DNA of 64,000 bases, taken from contig NZ_WWEM01000038.1 of assembly GCF_019308285.1 (NCBI RefSeq), forward strand, positions 179,426-243,425, given 5' to 3'. This document shows positions 24,439-32,907 of this stretch, one piece after another (within the stretch, counting starts at the first letter, position 1; the number at the start of each line of letters is the position of its first letter). The notes under the pieces were generated by a model. The model saw only the letters and a list, made by a program, of their open reading frames with translations, was not told where the DNA came from and ran no database searches. The stretch comes from Flavobacterium quisquiliarum (GTDB lineage: Bacteria; Bacteroidota; Bacteroidia; Flavobacteriales; Flavobacteriaceae). Position numbers and translations under genes: made by a program.

Positions 24439-25407
24439 CTACCTCTTCTCCACTTTAACCGATTTGATAATGGCTTCTAGCTCCAGCATTAAATCTCGTT
24501 CTTGATTGGATGGTGAATAACAAAAACCTTCAATAACCAAAAGACGGTTATACATTTTATCTACAATAGCATAATTGATAAAAGGACCTGCCATAAAATC
24601 GTTCTTTAATTCCCAAGTTCCTTTGGTTTCAAAAGCTTCTTTGCCATCTAAAGTTACTTTTGAAAAATAAGGTGCATAAGCTTCGCTCGTAATCATAGGC
24701 GTATTGGGTTCACGACCTTTTATGTAGCGTCCGACAGAATCGCGCATGCGTACTATGGAATTGACGATATCTTTCCTTTTTTCAAAATTATGCAATGGTA
24801 TTTGATAAACCAGTAAACTTGTATTACCACTAATAATCTCTTTTTTCAGCCAGATAAAATTCTTTTTGTGCAACATATATTCATATCCTGTTGGAATCTG
24901 AATATTCATGTGGAATTTATTCTTGATAATTGCTGGATTCAAAAGTGACTTGCGGTTATCTTCCTGCACTTTTTCAATTTCGGCATTGCGAATCTGCCTA
25001 ATTATTTCCGCAGAGTTTTGTTCGATGCTACAGATAAGATCATCGATTGATTTTTCGTATATACGGAAAGTATTGTGGGGTAATGTTTTACTGTGAATGA
25101 TTTCGAATTTTTCGGCCGTTGTTTTTTTAACCACGATAATACTTCGGCTGTCAGTCACAAATCCTTCCAGCAGACGCGCTGGATATTGGTTGATGGTAAA
25201 AAGTGGTTCTTCTTGTGTAAGTCCTAGAACCGGTGAAGCAAATTTATTTCGAATACTATCACCTACTTCTCCATACCATAATTGATCATCAATAATAATT
25301 GAAATAGTATTGGGTTTTCCAGAAACAGATTCATCTTGTTTTCCTCCTTTAAGACAAGAAATCAATAAAAACGGAAGTAATAGCAATAAAAAATGGGTTT
25401 TATTCAT
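24439..25407 (-). CDS. DUF4837 family lipoprotein
   Basis: This 322-residue lipoprotein of the DUF4837 family is widespread in Bacteroidetes and of unknown role. Its signal ends in LISC, with the lipidated cysteine at residue 18. The mature protein begins with the family block GKPNTISIIIDDQLWYGEVG and contains the usual PVLGLTQEEPLFTINQYP segment, then a mixed alpha/beta body ending in a basic VKVEKR. It follows the LysM transglycosylase by 47 bp on the same strand, so it probably belongs to the same transcript and may act in envelope maintenance; that role is only an inference. Confidence 0.8.
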   Translation of the reverse strand: MNKTHFLLLLLPFLLISCLKGGKQDESVSGKPNTISIIIDDQLWYGEVGDSIRNKFASPVLGLTQEEPLFTINQYPARLLEGFVTDSRSIIVVKKTTAEKFEIIHSKTLPHNTFRIYEKSIDDLICSIEQNSAEIIRQIRNAEIEKVQEDNRKSLLNPAIIKNKFHMNIQIPTGYEYMLHKKNFIWLKKEIISGNTSLLVYQIPLHNFEKRKDIVNSIVRMRDSVGRYIKGREPNTPMITSEAYAPYFSKVTLDGKEAFETKGTWELKNDFMAGPFINYAIVDKMYNRLLVIEGFCYSPSNQERDLMLELEAIIKSVKVEKR

Positions 25408-25454
25408 TTTCTTAATTTATGAAATAAAACCCAAATTTAAATAAGATTTTTCTT

Positions 25455-27260
25455 TTATCCGTTTATTTTAAGTTTCATTCCCGGTTTAATATCTTCATCT
25501 TTAATGTCATTCCATTTTTTTATATCTGAAATGGTTACTCCAGGATATTTTTTAGAAATGCTGTATAAAGAATCTCCTTTTTTAACGTAATAATCTTCAC
25601 TAACGTTTTTAGAAGTTGCTTTTTTCTTGAATGTATCAACCGAGTTTGATGCAATTGCTGTTGAAGCCGGCTCTTCTATCACTATTGCTGCTTTAGAAAT
25701 AATTAATGTTTTTCCTAAACCAATGTTATTTGAAGTTAAATTGTTAAGTTCTTTTAACTCCGCAATAGTCGTACCGAATTTCTTTGCAATGCTGCCTAAA
25801 TTATCTCCAGCTACCACAACATAGTCCATATCTACAGCTGTTTTCTCTTTATTTTCTGCAGATGCAACAGCTTGTTCTCTATCTACAGCAGGAATTGTCT
25901 TAACAGGAGCTTCCTCTTCAGATTTAATTTTTAAGCTTCTTCCAATTGCTACTGCATTAGTTTTCAAGTTATTCCATTTTTTAATTTCTGAAATACTCAC
26001 ATCATATTTAGCTGCAATTGCTCCTAAATTATCTCCTTTTCTAACTTTATAAAATTCGAAATCCCCTTTCTCAACTGCTGCTGGTTTTGTCGCAGCTGGT
26101 TTTGCTTTTGGAGCATATTTCACAGCCAGTCTTGAAGAAGTCGATCGAAACTCTGTATCATGTTTCACATAAGCATAAATCTGTTCTTCATTGGAAACAA
26201 AAGTTGCGATTTTATCTTTTGGAAGTCTGATAAAATGCTGTTCTCCTTGATAATAAGGAACCACATTCATTTTATAAGATGGATTTAAAAGCTGAATCTG
26301 AGATTGTGGCATGTCTAACAAATCGGCAATCTGTTTGAAAGACATTTGATTTTTGATTGCTATCGTATCGGTTTCAAAGTTTTTAACGACAGCTCTTTCT
26401 GGGTTAATTCCGTGTTCTTTATGATATTCAAAAAGATACATTGTTGCTAAGAAAGCGGGAACATAACCTTGAGTTTCTTTTGGAAGGTAATTACGGATGT
26501 CCCAGTATTTGGTTTTTCCGCCAGAACGACGAATTGCTTTAGTAACATTTCCTGGTCCTGAGTTGTAAGATGCTAAAACCAGTTCCCAGTCACCAAAAAT
26601 ATTGAACATCTTGGTCATGTATTCAGAACAGGCAGCAGTAGCTTTAAGAGGGTCGCTTCTCTCGTCAATATACGAATCGATTTTTAAAGCGTATTGTTTT
26701 CCGGTTCCATACATAAACTGCCAAAGTCCCGTGGCGCCCATTTTAGAAACTGCTTTAGGATTTAAAGCAGATTCTACAACGGCTAAATATTTTATTTCCA
26801 AAGGAACATTGCTTTTTGCAAAAGACTCCTCAAAGATTGGGAAATAATATTCTGATAAAGCCATTAATCGAGAAAACGATTTTTTACGGTTCTTAAGAAA
26901 TGACTTTATTATATTTTCTAAACCTTGATTGTATTCAATCTCAAAAGGTGATTTCTCATTCATCGCTGCCAAACGCTGTTTTAGCAATTCGGTCGGCAGT
27001 TCTTGATCAACAGTAACGTCTTTGTTGATGGTTTGAATGTCTTTGGTCAGGTCGTCATAAATATCCAAACTTACTAATTCGTTCATCCATAAACTATCTA
27101 CTTTTGAAGCTAGATCGTTTCTTTTGAATGTACTTTTAATAGAATCTAAATATGTTAACTTAACTTCTGGTTTACTTTCTAAAGTTGATGCTGTTTCTTG
27201 TGAAAAGGCAGCCATCGTAAAGAAAGCAGAAACCACTATTGATATTTTCCTTACAATCAT
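25455..27260 (-). CDS. LysM-containing lytic transglycosylase (MltD-like)
   Basis: This exported murein lytic transglycosylase cleaves the glycan chain of peptidoglycan. The 601-residue protein has a signal peptide (1-21, ending AFSQ), a helical N-terminal region and an SLT domain with the catalytic glutamate E163 in VVESALNPKA, followed by GATGLWQFMYGTG and NSGPGNVTKAIRRSGG blocks. Three LysM repeats fill the C-terminal third, recognisable as VRKGDNLGAIAAKYDVS, VVAGDNLGSIAKKFGTT and VKKGDSLYSISKKYPG. They anchor it to the wall. It leads a likely two-gene unit with DUF4837. Confidence 0.94.
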   Translation of the reverse strand: MIVRKISIVVSAFFTMAAFSQETASTLESKPEVKLTYLDSIKSTFKRNDLASKVDSLWMNELVSLDIYDDLTKDIQTINKDVTVDQELPTELLKQRLAAMNEKSPFEIEYNQGLENIIKSFLKNRKKSFSRLMALSEYYFPIFEESFAKSNVPLEIKYLAVVESALNPKAVSKMGATGLWQFMYGTGKQYALKIDSYIDERSDPLKATAACSEYMTKMFNIFGDWELVLASYNSGPGNVTKAIRRSGGKTKYWDIRNYLPKETQGYVPAFLATMYLFEYHKEHGINPERAVVKNFETDTIAIKNQMSFKQIADLLDMPQSQIQLLNPSYKMNVVPYYQGEQHFIRLPKDKIATFVSNEEQIYAYVKHDTEFRSTSSRLAVKYAPKAKPAATKPAAVEKGDFEFYKVRKGDNLGAIAAKYDVSISEIKKWNNLKTNAVAIGRSLKIKSEEEAPVKTIPAVDREQAVASAENKEKTAVDMDYVVVAGDNLGSIAKKFGTTIAELKELNNLTSNNIGLGKTLIISKAAIVIEEPASTAIASNSVDTFKKKATSKNVSEDYYVKKGDSLYSISKKYPGVTISDIKKWNDIKDEDIKPGMKLKING

Positions 27261-27314
27261 ATAACATTATTTTAAAATTCTGTAATTCAAATAATTACGA
27301 GAAGTGTACTTTTG

Positions 27315-27322
27315 CAAAAATA
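27315..27322 (-). promoter_or_regulatory. promoter -7 element (TATTTTTG) of the LysM transglycosylase
   Basis: TATTTTTG on the minus strand lies 54 bp ahead of the start codon, in the gap between pgk and the transglycosylase. It shows that the latter need not depend on pgk transcription. Confidence 0.6.
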
Positions 27323-27370
27323 AACCCTTTATCGAAGAAAACTAATTAAAAAAATGTTAATTGTGATATT

Positions 27371-28558
27371 TTAGTCTAGAATCGCAGCGATACCAGGTAA
27401 AATTCTTCCCTCTAACATTTCAAGCATAGCCCCGCCACCAGTAGAAACGTAGCTCATTTTATCTTCAAATCCGAACTGTTTTACAGCAGCAACAGAATCT
27501 CCTCCTCCTACTAATGAAAATGCTCCGTTTGCAGTAGCTTCTGCAATATAATCTCCTAATGCGATTGTTCCTTTAGAGAAAGTTTCCATTTCAAAAACGC
27601 CTAATGGACCATTCCAAAGAATTGTTTTAGACTCTAAAATTACTTTTTTGAAGTTCTCCAAAGATTTTGGACCTGCATCCAAACCTTGCCATCCGTCAGG
27701 AATTGCAGTTACATCTACAATCTGAGTGTTTGCTGTGTTTGAGAAATCATCTGCAGCAACAACATCAACCGGAATATGAACTTGAACATTTTTCTCTTTT
27801 GCTAATCTTAAGATTTCTAAAGCTAAATCTAGTTTGTCATCTTCGCAGATTGATTCACCAATTTTTCCACCTTGTGCTTTAATGAAAGTAAATGTCATAC
27901 CTCCACCAATAATCATGTGATCTACTTTATCTAAGATATTTTCTATAACCGTGATTTTAGACGAAACCTTAGAACCACCAAGAACAGCTGTTACAGGTTT
28001 TTCACTGTTTTTAAGAACTTTGTTTAAACTGTCTATTTCTTTAGCCAATAATGTTCCGAAACATTTTTTGTTTTCGAAAAACTGTGCAATGATTGTAGTC
28101 GATGCGTGCGCTCTATGAGCTGTACCAAATGCATCGTTTACATAAATATCTCCAAGAGAAGCTAATTCTTTAGCAAAAACAACATTTCCTTCTTCTTCTT
28201 CAGCGTGGAAACGTAAATTTTCTAATAAAAGAACTTCACCTGGCTGTAAGTTTTTAGCAGCTGTCTGAGCTGGCTCTCCAATACAGTTTTCAGCAAACTT
28301 AACTTCAACTCCTAAAATTTCAGAAGCTGTTTTTAAAATATGTTTTAAAGAGTATTTTTCCTCTGCACCTTTTGGTCTTCCTAAATGCGACATTAAGATT
28401 ACACTTCCGCCTTGTGCTAAAATAGCATCAATAGTTGGTTTTGCTGCTTCAATACGTGTAGTATCCGTTACATTAAAATTCTCATCCAACGGCACATTAA
28501 AGTCTACACGGATAATTGCTTTTTTATTTTTAAAATCGAAATCGTTTAAAGTTTTCAT
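27371..28558 (-). CDS. pgk: phosphoglycerate kinase
   Basis: This glycolytic enzyme transfers phosphate from 1,3-bisphosphoglycerate to ADP. Its 395 residues are of normal length. The N-terminal domain carries the substrate-binding RVDFNVPLD and SHLGRPKG motifs and ENLRFHAEEEEGN. The C-terminal domain carries the hinge and nucleotide site GGSKVSSKI, the IIGGGMTFTF block, LWNGPLGVFEM, and the terminal glycine-rich SLVGGGDSVAAV and STGGGAMLEML. It has its own promoter (TATATTTG at 28593-28600). There is no gap or triose-phosphate isomerase gene beside it. Confidence 0.98.
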   Translation of the reverse strand: MKTLNDFDFKNKKAIIRVDFNVPLDENFNVTDTTRIEAAKPTIDAILAQGGSVILMSHLGRPKGAEEKYSLKHILKTASEILGVEVKFAENCIGEPAQTAAKNLQPGEVLLLENLRFHAEEEEGNVVFAKELASLGDIYVNDAFGTAHRAHASTTIIAQFFENKKCFGTLLAKEIDSLNKVLKNSEKPVTAVLGGSKVSSKITVIENILDKVDHMIIGGGMTFTFIKAQGGKIGESICEDDKLDLALEILRLAKEKNVQVHIPVDVVAADDFSNTANTQIVDVTAIPDGWQGLDAGPKSLENFKKVILESKTILWNGPLGVFEMETFSKGTIALGDYIAEATANGAFSLVGGGDSVAAVKQFGFEDKMSYVSTGGGAMLEMLEGRILPGIAAILD

Positions 28559-28592
28559 CTTGATAATTTTTAGTTTTTTTTAGAAAGAAAAA

Positions 28593-28600
28593 CAAATATA
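28593..28600 (-). promoter_or_regulatory. pgk promoter -7 element (TATATTTG)
   Basis: TATATTTG on the minus strand lies 34 bp ahead of the pgk ATG, in a T-rich leader. Confidence 0.65.
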
Positions 28601-28746
28601 GGACTTTTAGACTTGTAATAAATTCGAATAAACTAAAAAAGAAGCAAGAAAAAGAACGAAAACGTTATAAATTTACAAAAAAAATGGTTTATTTAAGAAT
28701 AAAAACAATTTTAGACCACAATTCAATACTGCCTTTTATAAAAAAA

Positions 28747-28776
28747 CCTTTCCTGTCAACAGAAAAACAGGAAAGG
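28747..28776 (-). terminator. terminator of the dioxygenase operon
   Basis: The 10-bp stem CCTTTCCTGT paired with ACAGGAAAGG is followed on the minus strand by a run of T. It sits 44 bp past the last gene of the operon. Confidence 0.8.
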
Positions 28777-28819
28777 CAAAAAATGAATTAGGATTTATTT
28801 TTTGTTTTTGGACGATGAA

Positions 28820-29326
28820 TTAGTCTTCTGTCTGAATAAAACAAATAGACAAATTGTTCTGAACTGGAAACATGATGGTTTCATATTCGTTTTGACTTTC
28901 AACGTTTTTAGAAACCAAATAATTTCCTTCAATAATTCCGAAATAATTTAATAAAGGCGTGTAAAAAGTAATTCCAATTTTGTGTTTGGATATATCGGTT
29001 ATATCTGTATTTATAATGTCCAACTGATAATTGAGAAAAGGAAAATAGTTGTTACCTAAAACATCTGTAACACGATGAAAATTTCCTTTTAATTGTTCCA
29101 CATAACCGCTCGCCGCGATTCCTGTTAAGAAATGCAGCTGTTTTGCTTTTTCGTTTTCACTCAGTAATTCTCGAAAGGTATTCTTCGGACTTGTTCTTGA
29201 ATTGAACTGCTGGCTCTGCATCTGGTATTCTTTGAATGTATCTTCAAAAACATATTTATCCCACAAAGAAGAGGACGAATTATCTATAATAATACGATAA
29301 GCCAATTTTATTCTGGTGATTTTCAT
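28820..29326 (-). CDS. protein of unknown function, 168 aa
   Basis: I do not recognise this family. The protein has no signal peptide or membrane segment, so it is likely cytoplasmic. Visible features are an N-terminal basic strand (MKITRIKLAYRIII), a polar helix around ENEKAKQLHFLTGI, and an alternating beta pattern ending CFIQTED. It overlaps the pirin-like gene by 4 bp (ATGA) and is the last gene before a terminator. It is therefore translated together with the pirin-like protein and is likely its functional partner. Confidence 0.65.
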   Translation of the reverse strand: MKITRIKLAYRIIIDNSSSSLWDKYVFEDTFKEYQMQSQQFNSRTSPKNTFRELLSENEKAKQLHFLTGIAASGYVEQLKGNFHRVTDVLGNNYFPFLNYQLDIINTDITDISKHKIGITFYTPLLNYFGIIEGNYLVSKNVESQNEYETIMFPVQNNLSICFIQTED

Positions 29327-30027
29327 GAATTAAGTGCTTTTAATGGAACTTCTATCACCATTATAATGGCATTTTCTGAAAGAGCTTCCCATTCAATTTT
29401 ACTAGTTTCCCTTAAAGCTAATCCGTCTTTGGCTTCCAAAAGTCGGTCTTCTACTTCAAAAGCACCGTTGAGTACAAAAACAAAAACACCATTTTTGGAA
29501 TTTCTCAAAGTAAACGATCCGTGTTTTCTTCCATCGTATATTCCGATAAATCCAAGTGCTCTTTCCACTTCAAACAAAGAATAAAGTTTGTTATGTAAAC
29601 TAAAATCAAATTTATACTGTTGGAAATAGTTCTTGAAATACTGTTTTCCCATATCAAATTCGATTTCGAGATAACTCACATTTTCATTATCATAAGGATT
29701 AAAGATTTCAACATTTAATTCGTCATCAGCGGCGAGAACCCGAATTTGATCTACACGCAAAAACTCAGCATTGCCAATACTATCTTTATATTCGATTCCG
29801 CCAAACAGAGGCAGAATAATGACATTTGTTTTTGATTTTATAAGTCGGGTAATGCGTTGCTGTGGTGCCAATATTACCTCATTCAAAATTTTTAACGATC
29901 CAAATGCATTTCTAGATAAATCCTGATATTGTTCAAAATTAAAAGTCGCAAAACAATTGTGTTTTCCTGAATTGAAAACGCCTCTTAAATCGGACTTATA
30001 AATTTGGGCTTGAATCTGCGCTATCAT
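29323..30027 (-). CDS. pirin-like bicupin protein lacking the usual metal histidines
   Basis: This 234-residue protein has the layout of pirin/YhhW bicupins. An N-terminal cupin has the GGIEYKDSIGN turn and an RVDQIRVLAADDELNVE segment; a C-terminal cupin ends with the GAFEVEDRLLEAKDGLALRE block seen in YhhW-like quercetinases. Pirins normally carry an HPHR-type metal motif before the first block; here that stretch reads RLIKSKTNVII, without histidines, so the metal-dependent oxygenase activity is probably lost. It is co-translated with the unknown protein downstream (4-bp overlap) and lies 19 bp after the dioxygenase gene. The family assignment is inference from pattern. Confidence 0.6.
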   Translation of the reverse strand: MIAQIQAQIYKSDLRGVFNSGKHNCFATFNFEQYQDLSRNAFGSLKILNEVILAPQQRITRLIKSKTNVIILPLFGGIEYKDSIGNAEFLRVDQIRVLAADDELNVEIFNPYDNENVSYLEIEFDMGKQYFKNYFQQYKFDFSLHNKLYSLFEVERALGFIGIYDGRKHGSFTLRNSKNGVFVFVLNGAFEVEDRLLEAKDGLALRETSKIEWEALSENAIIMVIEVPLKALNS

Positions 30028-30046
30028 GGTAAACTATTTTAAAAAA

Positions 30047-30799
30047 CTAACTTGCAACGTTGATCGTATGCGTTAGAACATACCCTTCACTGATACTTCC
30101 TGTAACTGTTCCTAATTCATTTGCCACTGAATCAGAGAACACATTGTCAGACGCATTATAAGTGTAACCAGACAATCCTTTGGTATAACCATTTGCCGTT
30201 GATGCGTTTACTGTAGCCACTGCACTATTGGTTCCTTCTGGAAATGCAATTTGTGTTACCAATAAAGAAGTACCGCTTGCATTGTAAATATGAACGTGAA
30301 TATGAGTGGCACGACCTGAATACCATCCTGGAAAAATAGACGTAAAAGTTACCAAGCCATTTTCGTCTGTAGTTTGTCTTCCTCTTAAAAAGTGATAAGA
30401 AGTATAATTGACAGACTGCATTGATGTTCCTCCGTATTCTGAATAATATCCATCTTTATCGCAATGCCAAATATCGACAATCGCGTCTTTTAGTACAGCA
30501 CAACTTGCTTTGGTATTTTTGATTGTGATTTTAATAGTAAAAGCCACTCCAGTTCTATCCATCACAATATTTGATTTTACCAAAGATGATGGTGTAATGG
30601 TTGGAAATGGACCTGCGGTTTCTGATGGTGTTACCGAACAGCTGCTTGAAGATGATCCAGACCCTGAACTTGAACCTGAATCTGTTCCAGTTGATGCCTC
30701 TGATGAGTCACCATCTTTACTGCATGCGTTTATAATTGGAATGGCCAAAGTACCAATTCCTACTAAACCCAAGCCTCTTAAAAATTCTTTTCTTTCCAT
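30047..30799 (-). CDS. intradiol ring-cleavage dioxygenase-like lipoprotein
   Basis: This is a non-haem Fe(III) dioxygenase fold of the protocatechuate 3,4-dioxygenase/catechol 1,2-dioxygenase class, exported as a lipoprotein. The 250-residue protein has an N-terminal hydrophobic signal and lipobox IINAC (C26), then a Ser/Gly/Asp-rich linker (residues 27-53). The catalytic domain shows VDIWHCDKDGYYS (a ligand tyrosine) and FPGWYSGRATHIHVHI (Y160, H166, H168), so the iron ligands are intact. Envelope-anchored intradiol enzymes are known in Bacteroidetes, but their substrates are mostly undefined. It is the first gene of a three-gene unit, preceded by paired direct repeats and a LytTR system. 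Confidence 0.88.
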   Translation of the reverse strand: MERKEFLRGLGLVGIGTLAIPIINACSKDGDSSEASTGTDSGSSSGSGSSSSSCSVTPSETAGPFPTITPSSLVKSNIVMDRTGVAFTIKITIKNTKASCAVLKDAIVDIWHCDKDGYYSEYGGTSMQSVNYTSYHFLRGRQTTDENGLVTFTSIFPGWYSGRATHIHVHIYNASGTSLLVTQIAFPEGTNSAVATVNASTANGYTKGLSGYTYNASDNVFSDSVANELGTVTGSISEGYVLTHTINVAS

Positions 30800-30852
30800 T
30801 TTTTTGTCTTTTTAAATGTTATTCAATGAAATGATTAACAGTTATTTTGAAG

Positions 30853-30860
30853 TAAAATTA
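30853..30860 (-). promoter_or_regulatory. weak candidate -7 element (TAATTTTA) of the dioxygenase operon
   Basis: The minus strand reads TAATTTTA, one base off the TAnnTTTG consensus. It lies 27 bp downstream of the paired direct repeats, a spacing that would suit an activator-dependent weak promoter. Confidence 0.3.
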
Positions 30861-30887
30861 TTGGAAATTGAGACGTTGTAAAAAGTT

Positions 30888-30918
30888 TGAGGTAAACGTT
30901 ATAATTTATGAGGTAAAC
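30888..30918 (-). promoter_or_regulatory. paired direct repeat GTTTACCTCA, likely LytTR operator
   Basis: Two perfect copies of GTTTACCTCA (minus strand; 30909-30918 and 30888-30897) are separated by 11 bp, so they start 21 bp apart, two helical turns. LytTR-type regulators characteristically bind two direct repeats with about this spacing. The downstream copy in context, AACGTTTAC, fits 8 of 9 positions of the published LytTR consensus [TA][AC][CA]GTTN[AG][TG]. The site lies between the LytTR gene and the dioxygenase operon, upstream of the latter. Confidence 0.6.
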
Positions 30919-30965
30919 AGATGAAATATATTTTTTTGTAATAAAATTCTCTTTCAAAAATTTAA

Positions 30966-31655
30966 TCATTTCCCTTCGAAAAGAGTAAAAAAAGCTTCTT
31001 CGTAACTTGCACTAATTGGAATTTCGACCTGATCAATGTAAATGATTTTGTTTCTTATTTTAGAAACTTTGGAAATGGGAATAATAAAGGAACGATGTAC
31101 ACGCACAAATTCAGTCTCAGGCAATTTTTGAATGATTGCTTTTAAGGTCATACGTGCAACAACCGTTTTTTGATCTTTGATATGAATCTTTACATAATCA
31201 TCCAAACCTTCAATATACAAGATATCCGAAAATAAGATTTTAATAAGACTGTAATCGGCACGAATGAAAAGATACTGTTGCTCGATGTTTTGGTTTTGCA
31301 GTTTCCATTGCGAATACGCTTTTTCGGCTGCGAGTTGAAATCTTGAAAGGGAAATTGGTTTTAATAAATAATCGGTTGCGCTTAATGTAAAACCTTCAAC
31401 AGCAAATTCAGAATAAGATGTTGTAAAAATGACCATGGTTTTGTGCGGTAGTTTTTTATAAAAATCTAATCCAGAAATCGATGGCATGTTGATATCCAGA
31501 AAGAGCAGATCGACAGGGTATTTTTTTAGATATTTAAATGCTTCATCCGATTTTGTAAAAGTCCGTTCCAAATCTATGTAATCAATAGTATCACATAAAC
31601 TCTGAAGGATTTCTAATGCTAATGGCTCGTCATCTAAGGCTATTGCTTTTATCAT
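30966..31655 (-). CDS. LytTR family response regulator
   Basis: This two-component response regulator has 229 residues. The receiver domain (1-120) has the acidic pocket DDE (D8, D9), phospho-acceptor D54 in LLFLDINMP, and the conserved TTSYSEFAVEG and KPISLSRF positions. A LytTR DNA-binding domain (about residues 135-229) includes DILYIEGLDDYVKIH and FVRVHRSFIIPISKV. Its gene overlaps the sensor kinase gene by 4 bp. A likely target site lies 48 bp downstream of its stop codon, ahead of the dioxygenase operon. Confidence 0.93.
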   Translation of the reverse strand: MIKAIALDDEPLALEILQSLCDTIDYIDLERTFTKSDEAFKYLKKYPVDLLFLDINMPSISGLDFYKKLPHKTMVIFTTSYSEFAVEGFTLSATDYLLKPISLSRFQLAAEKAYSQWKLQNQNIEQQYLFIRADYSLIKILFSDILYIEGLDDYVKIHIKDQKTVVARMTLKAIIQKLPETEFVRVHRSFIIPISKVSKIRNKIIYIDQVEIPISASYEEAFFTLFEGK

Positions 31656-32743
31656 CGTATTTTAACGCTCAAATTTACGACATACTTTTCTGCTGTATCT
31701 TCAATCATTAAAGCATGTTTGTTAGGATATACCAACTTTAATCTTTCCACTGTATTCTGAAGTCCAATACCAGAATCAGATTGAACTGAGAATGTCTTTT
31801 TATTAGAAACGTATAAAGTTAGTATTTCTTCTTCAATATCAATTTTAATATAAATTTCGGAAGTCTGATCGGGATTCACACCATATTTGAAAGCATTTTC
31901 TATAAAAGAAATTAAAATAAGCGGTGTTATTACTTTTCCGTGTGTGCTTCCTACTACTGAATAATTGATATTTACTGTATTTCCTAAACGTGTTTTTTGA
32001 AGAGAAATAAAATTGCTGATGTAATTGATTTCTTTGGTTAAATCGATAACCTCATCATTAGAATTGACCATAATGTAACGCATTAGCTCGGACAATTGCA
32101 CCACAGCATCTGGTGTTTTGTCATCTTTTTTTAAGGCAAGCGCATAAATACTATTCAATGTATTAAACAAGAAATGCGGATTAATTTGTGCTTTTAAAAA
32201 GGCTAATTCAGATTTTACTTTTTCTTTCTCCACACTCTGCAGTCTTCCAGAAATAGCAAAAAGCAGACTGGTAGCTACGCCAATTAGATATACAAGTGTC
32301 GTATGCCCGTATTGAGTTGGTGGTCCTCCCTTAAATCCAAAAGACATGGGGTAATTCCCATGCGGAGGTGGTGGAAATCTTCCATCAAATGGTTTAGGAT
32401 GACCGGCAAACTTTCCTGAATGGTATTCGAAATCTAAAAAGTTTCGGCTTGGATGATCCAAAACAGTTGAAATCCAAAGAAAGAATAAAAGAAAAACGAT
32501 TACGATTAAATAGTACAGAAGCTTTTTATCTGAAAAGTAAAGTTTCGGAATTAAATAATAATAGTTGAAGTAAAAAAAACAAAGAAGCGTGAAATAGATA
32601 AAGAAGTAAATCCTGTCATGCGCATCGGTGTACAAATGCGGTAATGAAAAAACGGTATTGGTTGACGTAAATGCGTACGGCAAAAATAAAAAAGCGAGGC
32701 ACAATACTATGTGTTTCGCATAAAATGAAAATTTTGCTTTCAT
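31652..32743 (-). CDS. LytS-like sensor histidine kinase
   Basis: This membrane sensor kinase of the LytS/YehU class has 363 residues. The N-terminus has about four membrane helices (10-24, 45-63, 75-93, 148-165). The loop between helices 3 and 4 (about residues 97-147) is rich in Pro, His and Gly, including DGRFPPPPHGNYP. The kinase core has the phospho-acceptor H190 in QINPHFLFNTLNSIYAL, followed by the ATP-binding domain (LILISFIENAFKYGV and SGIGLQNTVERL). It is translationally coupled with the response regulator. The signal it senses is unknown. Confidence 0.92.
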   Translation of the reverse strand: MKAKFSFYAKHIVLCLAFLFLPYAFTSTNTVFSLPHLYTDAHDRIYFFIYFTLLCFFYFNYYYLIPKLYFSDKKLLYYLIVIVFLLFFLWISTVLDHPSRNFLDFEYHSGKFAGHPKPFDGRFPPPPHGNYPMSFGFKGGPPTQYGHTTLVYLIGVATSLLFAISGRLQSVEKEKVKSELAFLKAQINPHFLFNTLNSIYALALKKDDKTPDAVVQLSELMRYIMVNSNDEVIDLTKEINYISNFISLQKTRLGNTVNINYSVVGSTHGKVITPLILISFIENAFKYGVNPDQTSEIYIKIDIEEEILTLYVSNKKTFSVQSDSGIGLQNTVERLKLVYPNKHALMIEDTAEKYVVNLSVKIR

Positions 32744-32907
32744 GGTTCAAATTTGGTTTATACCTTTTTGAAAAACAAAACGATAAAACTCAAATTTAAT
32801 GTTATTGCAGCTTTATTTCAAATTATTGCGGTAAAAACACCTAATGTTGCGACTCGCTTTAAAATGATAGCCTTTTTCGGGCTTACAATATAATCGTTAT
32901 TTGACGA

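Noticed and set aside
32840..32907. Terminator after sprF
   Set aside because: Only weak imperfect stems (around TAATCGT...ACGATTA) without a clear U-run; not strong enough to list.
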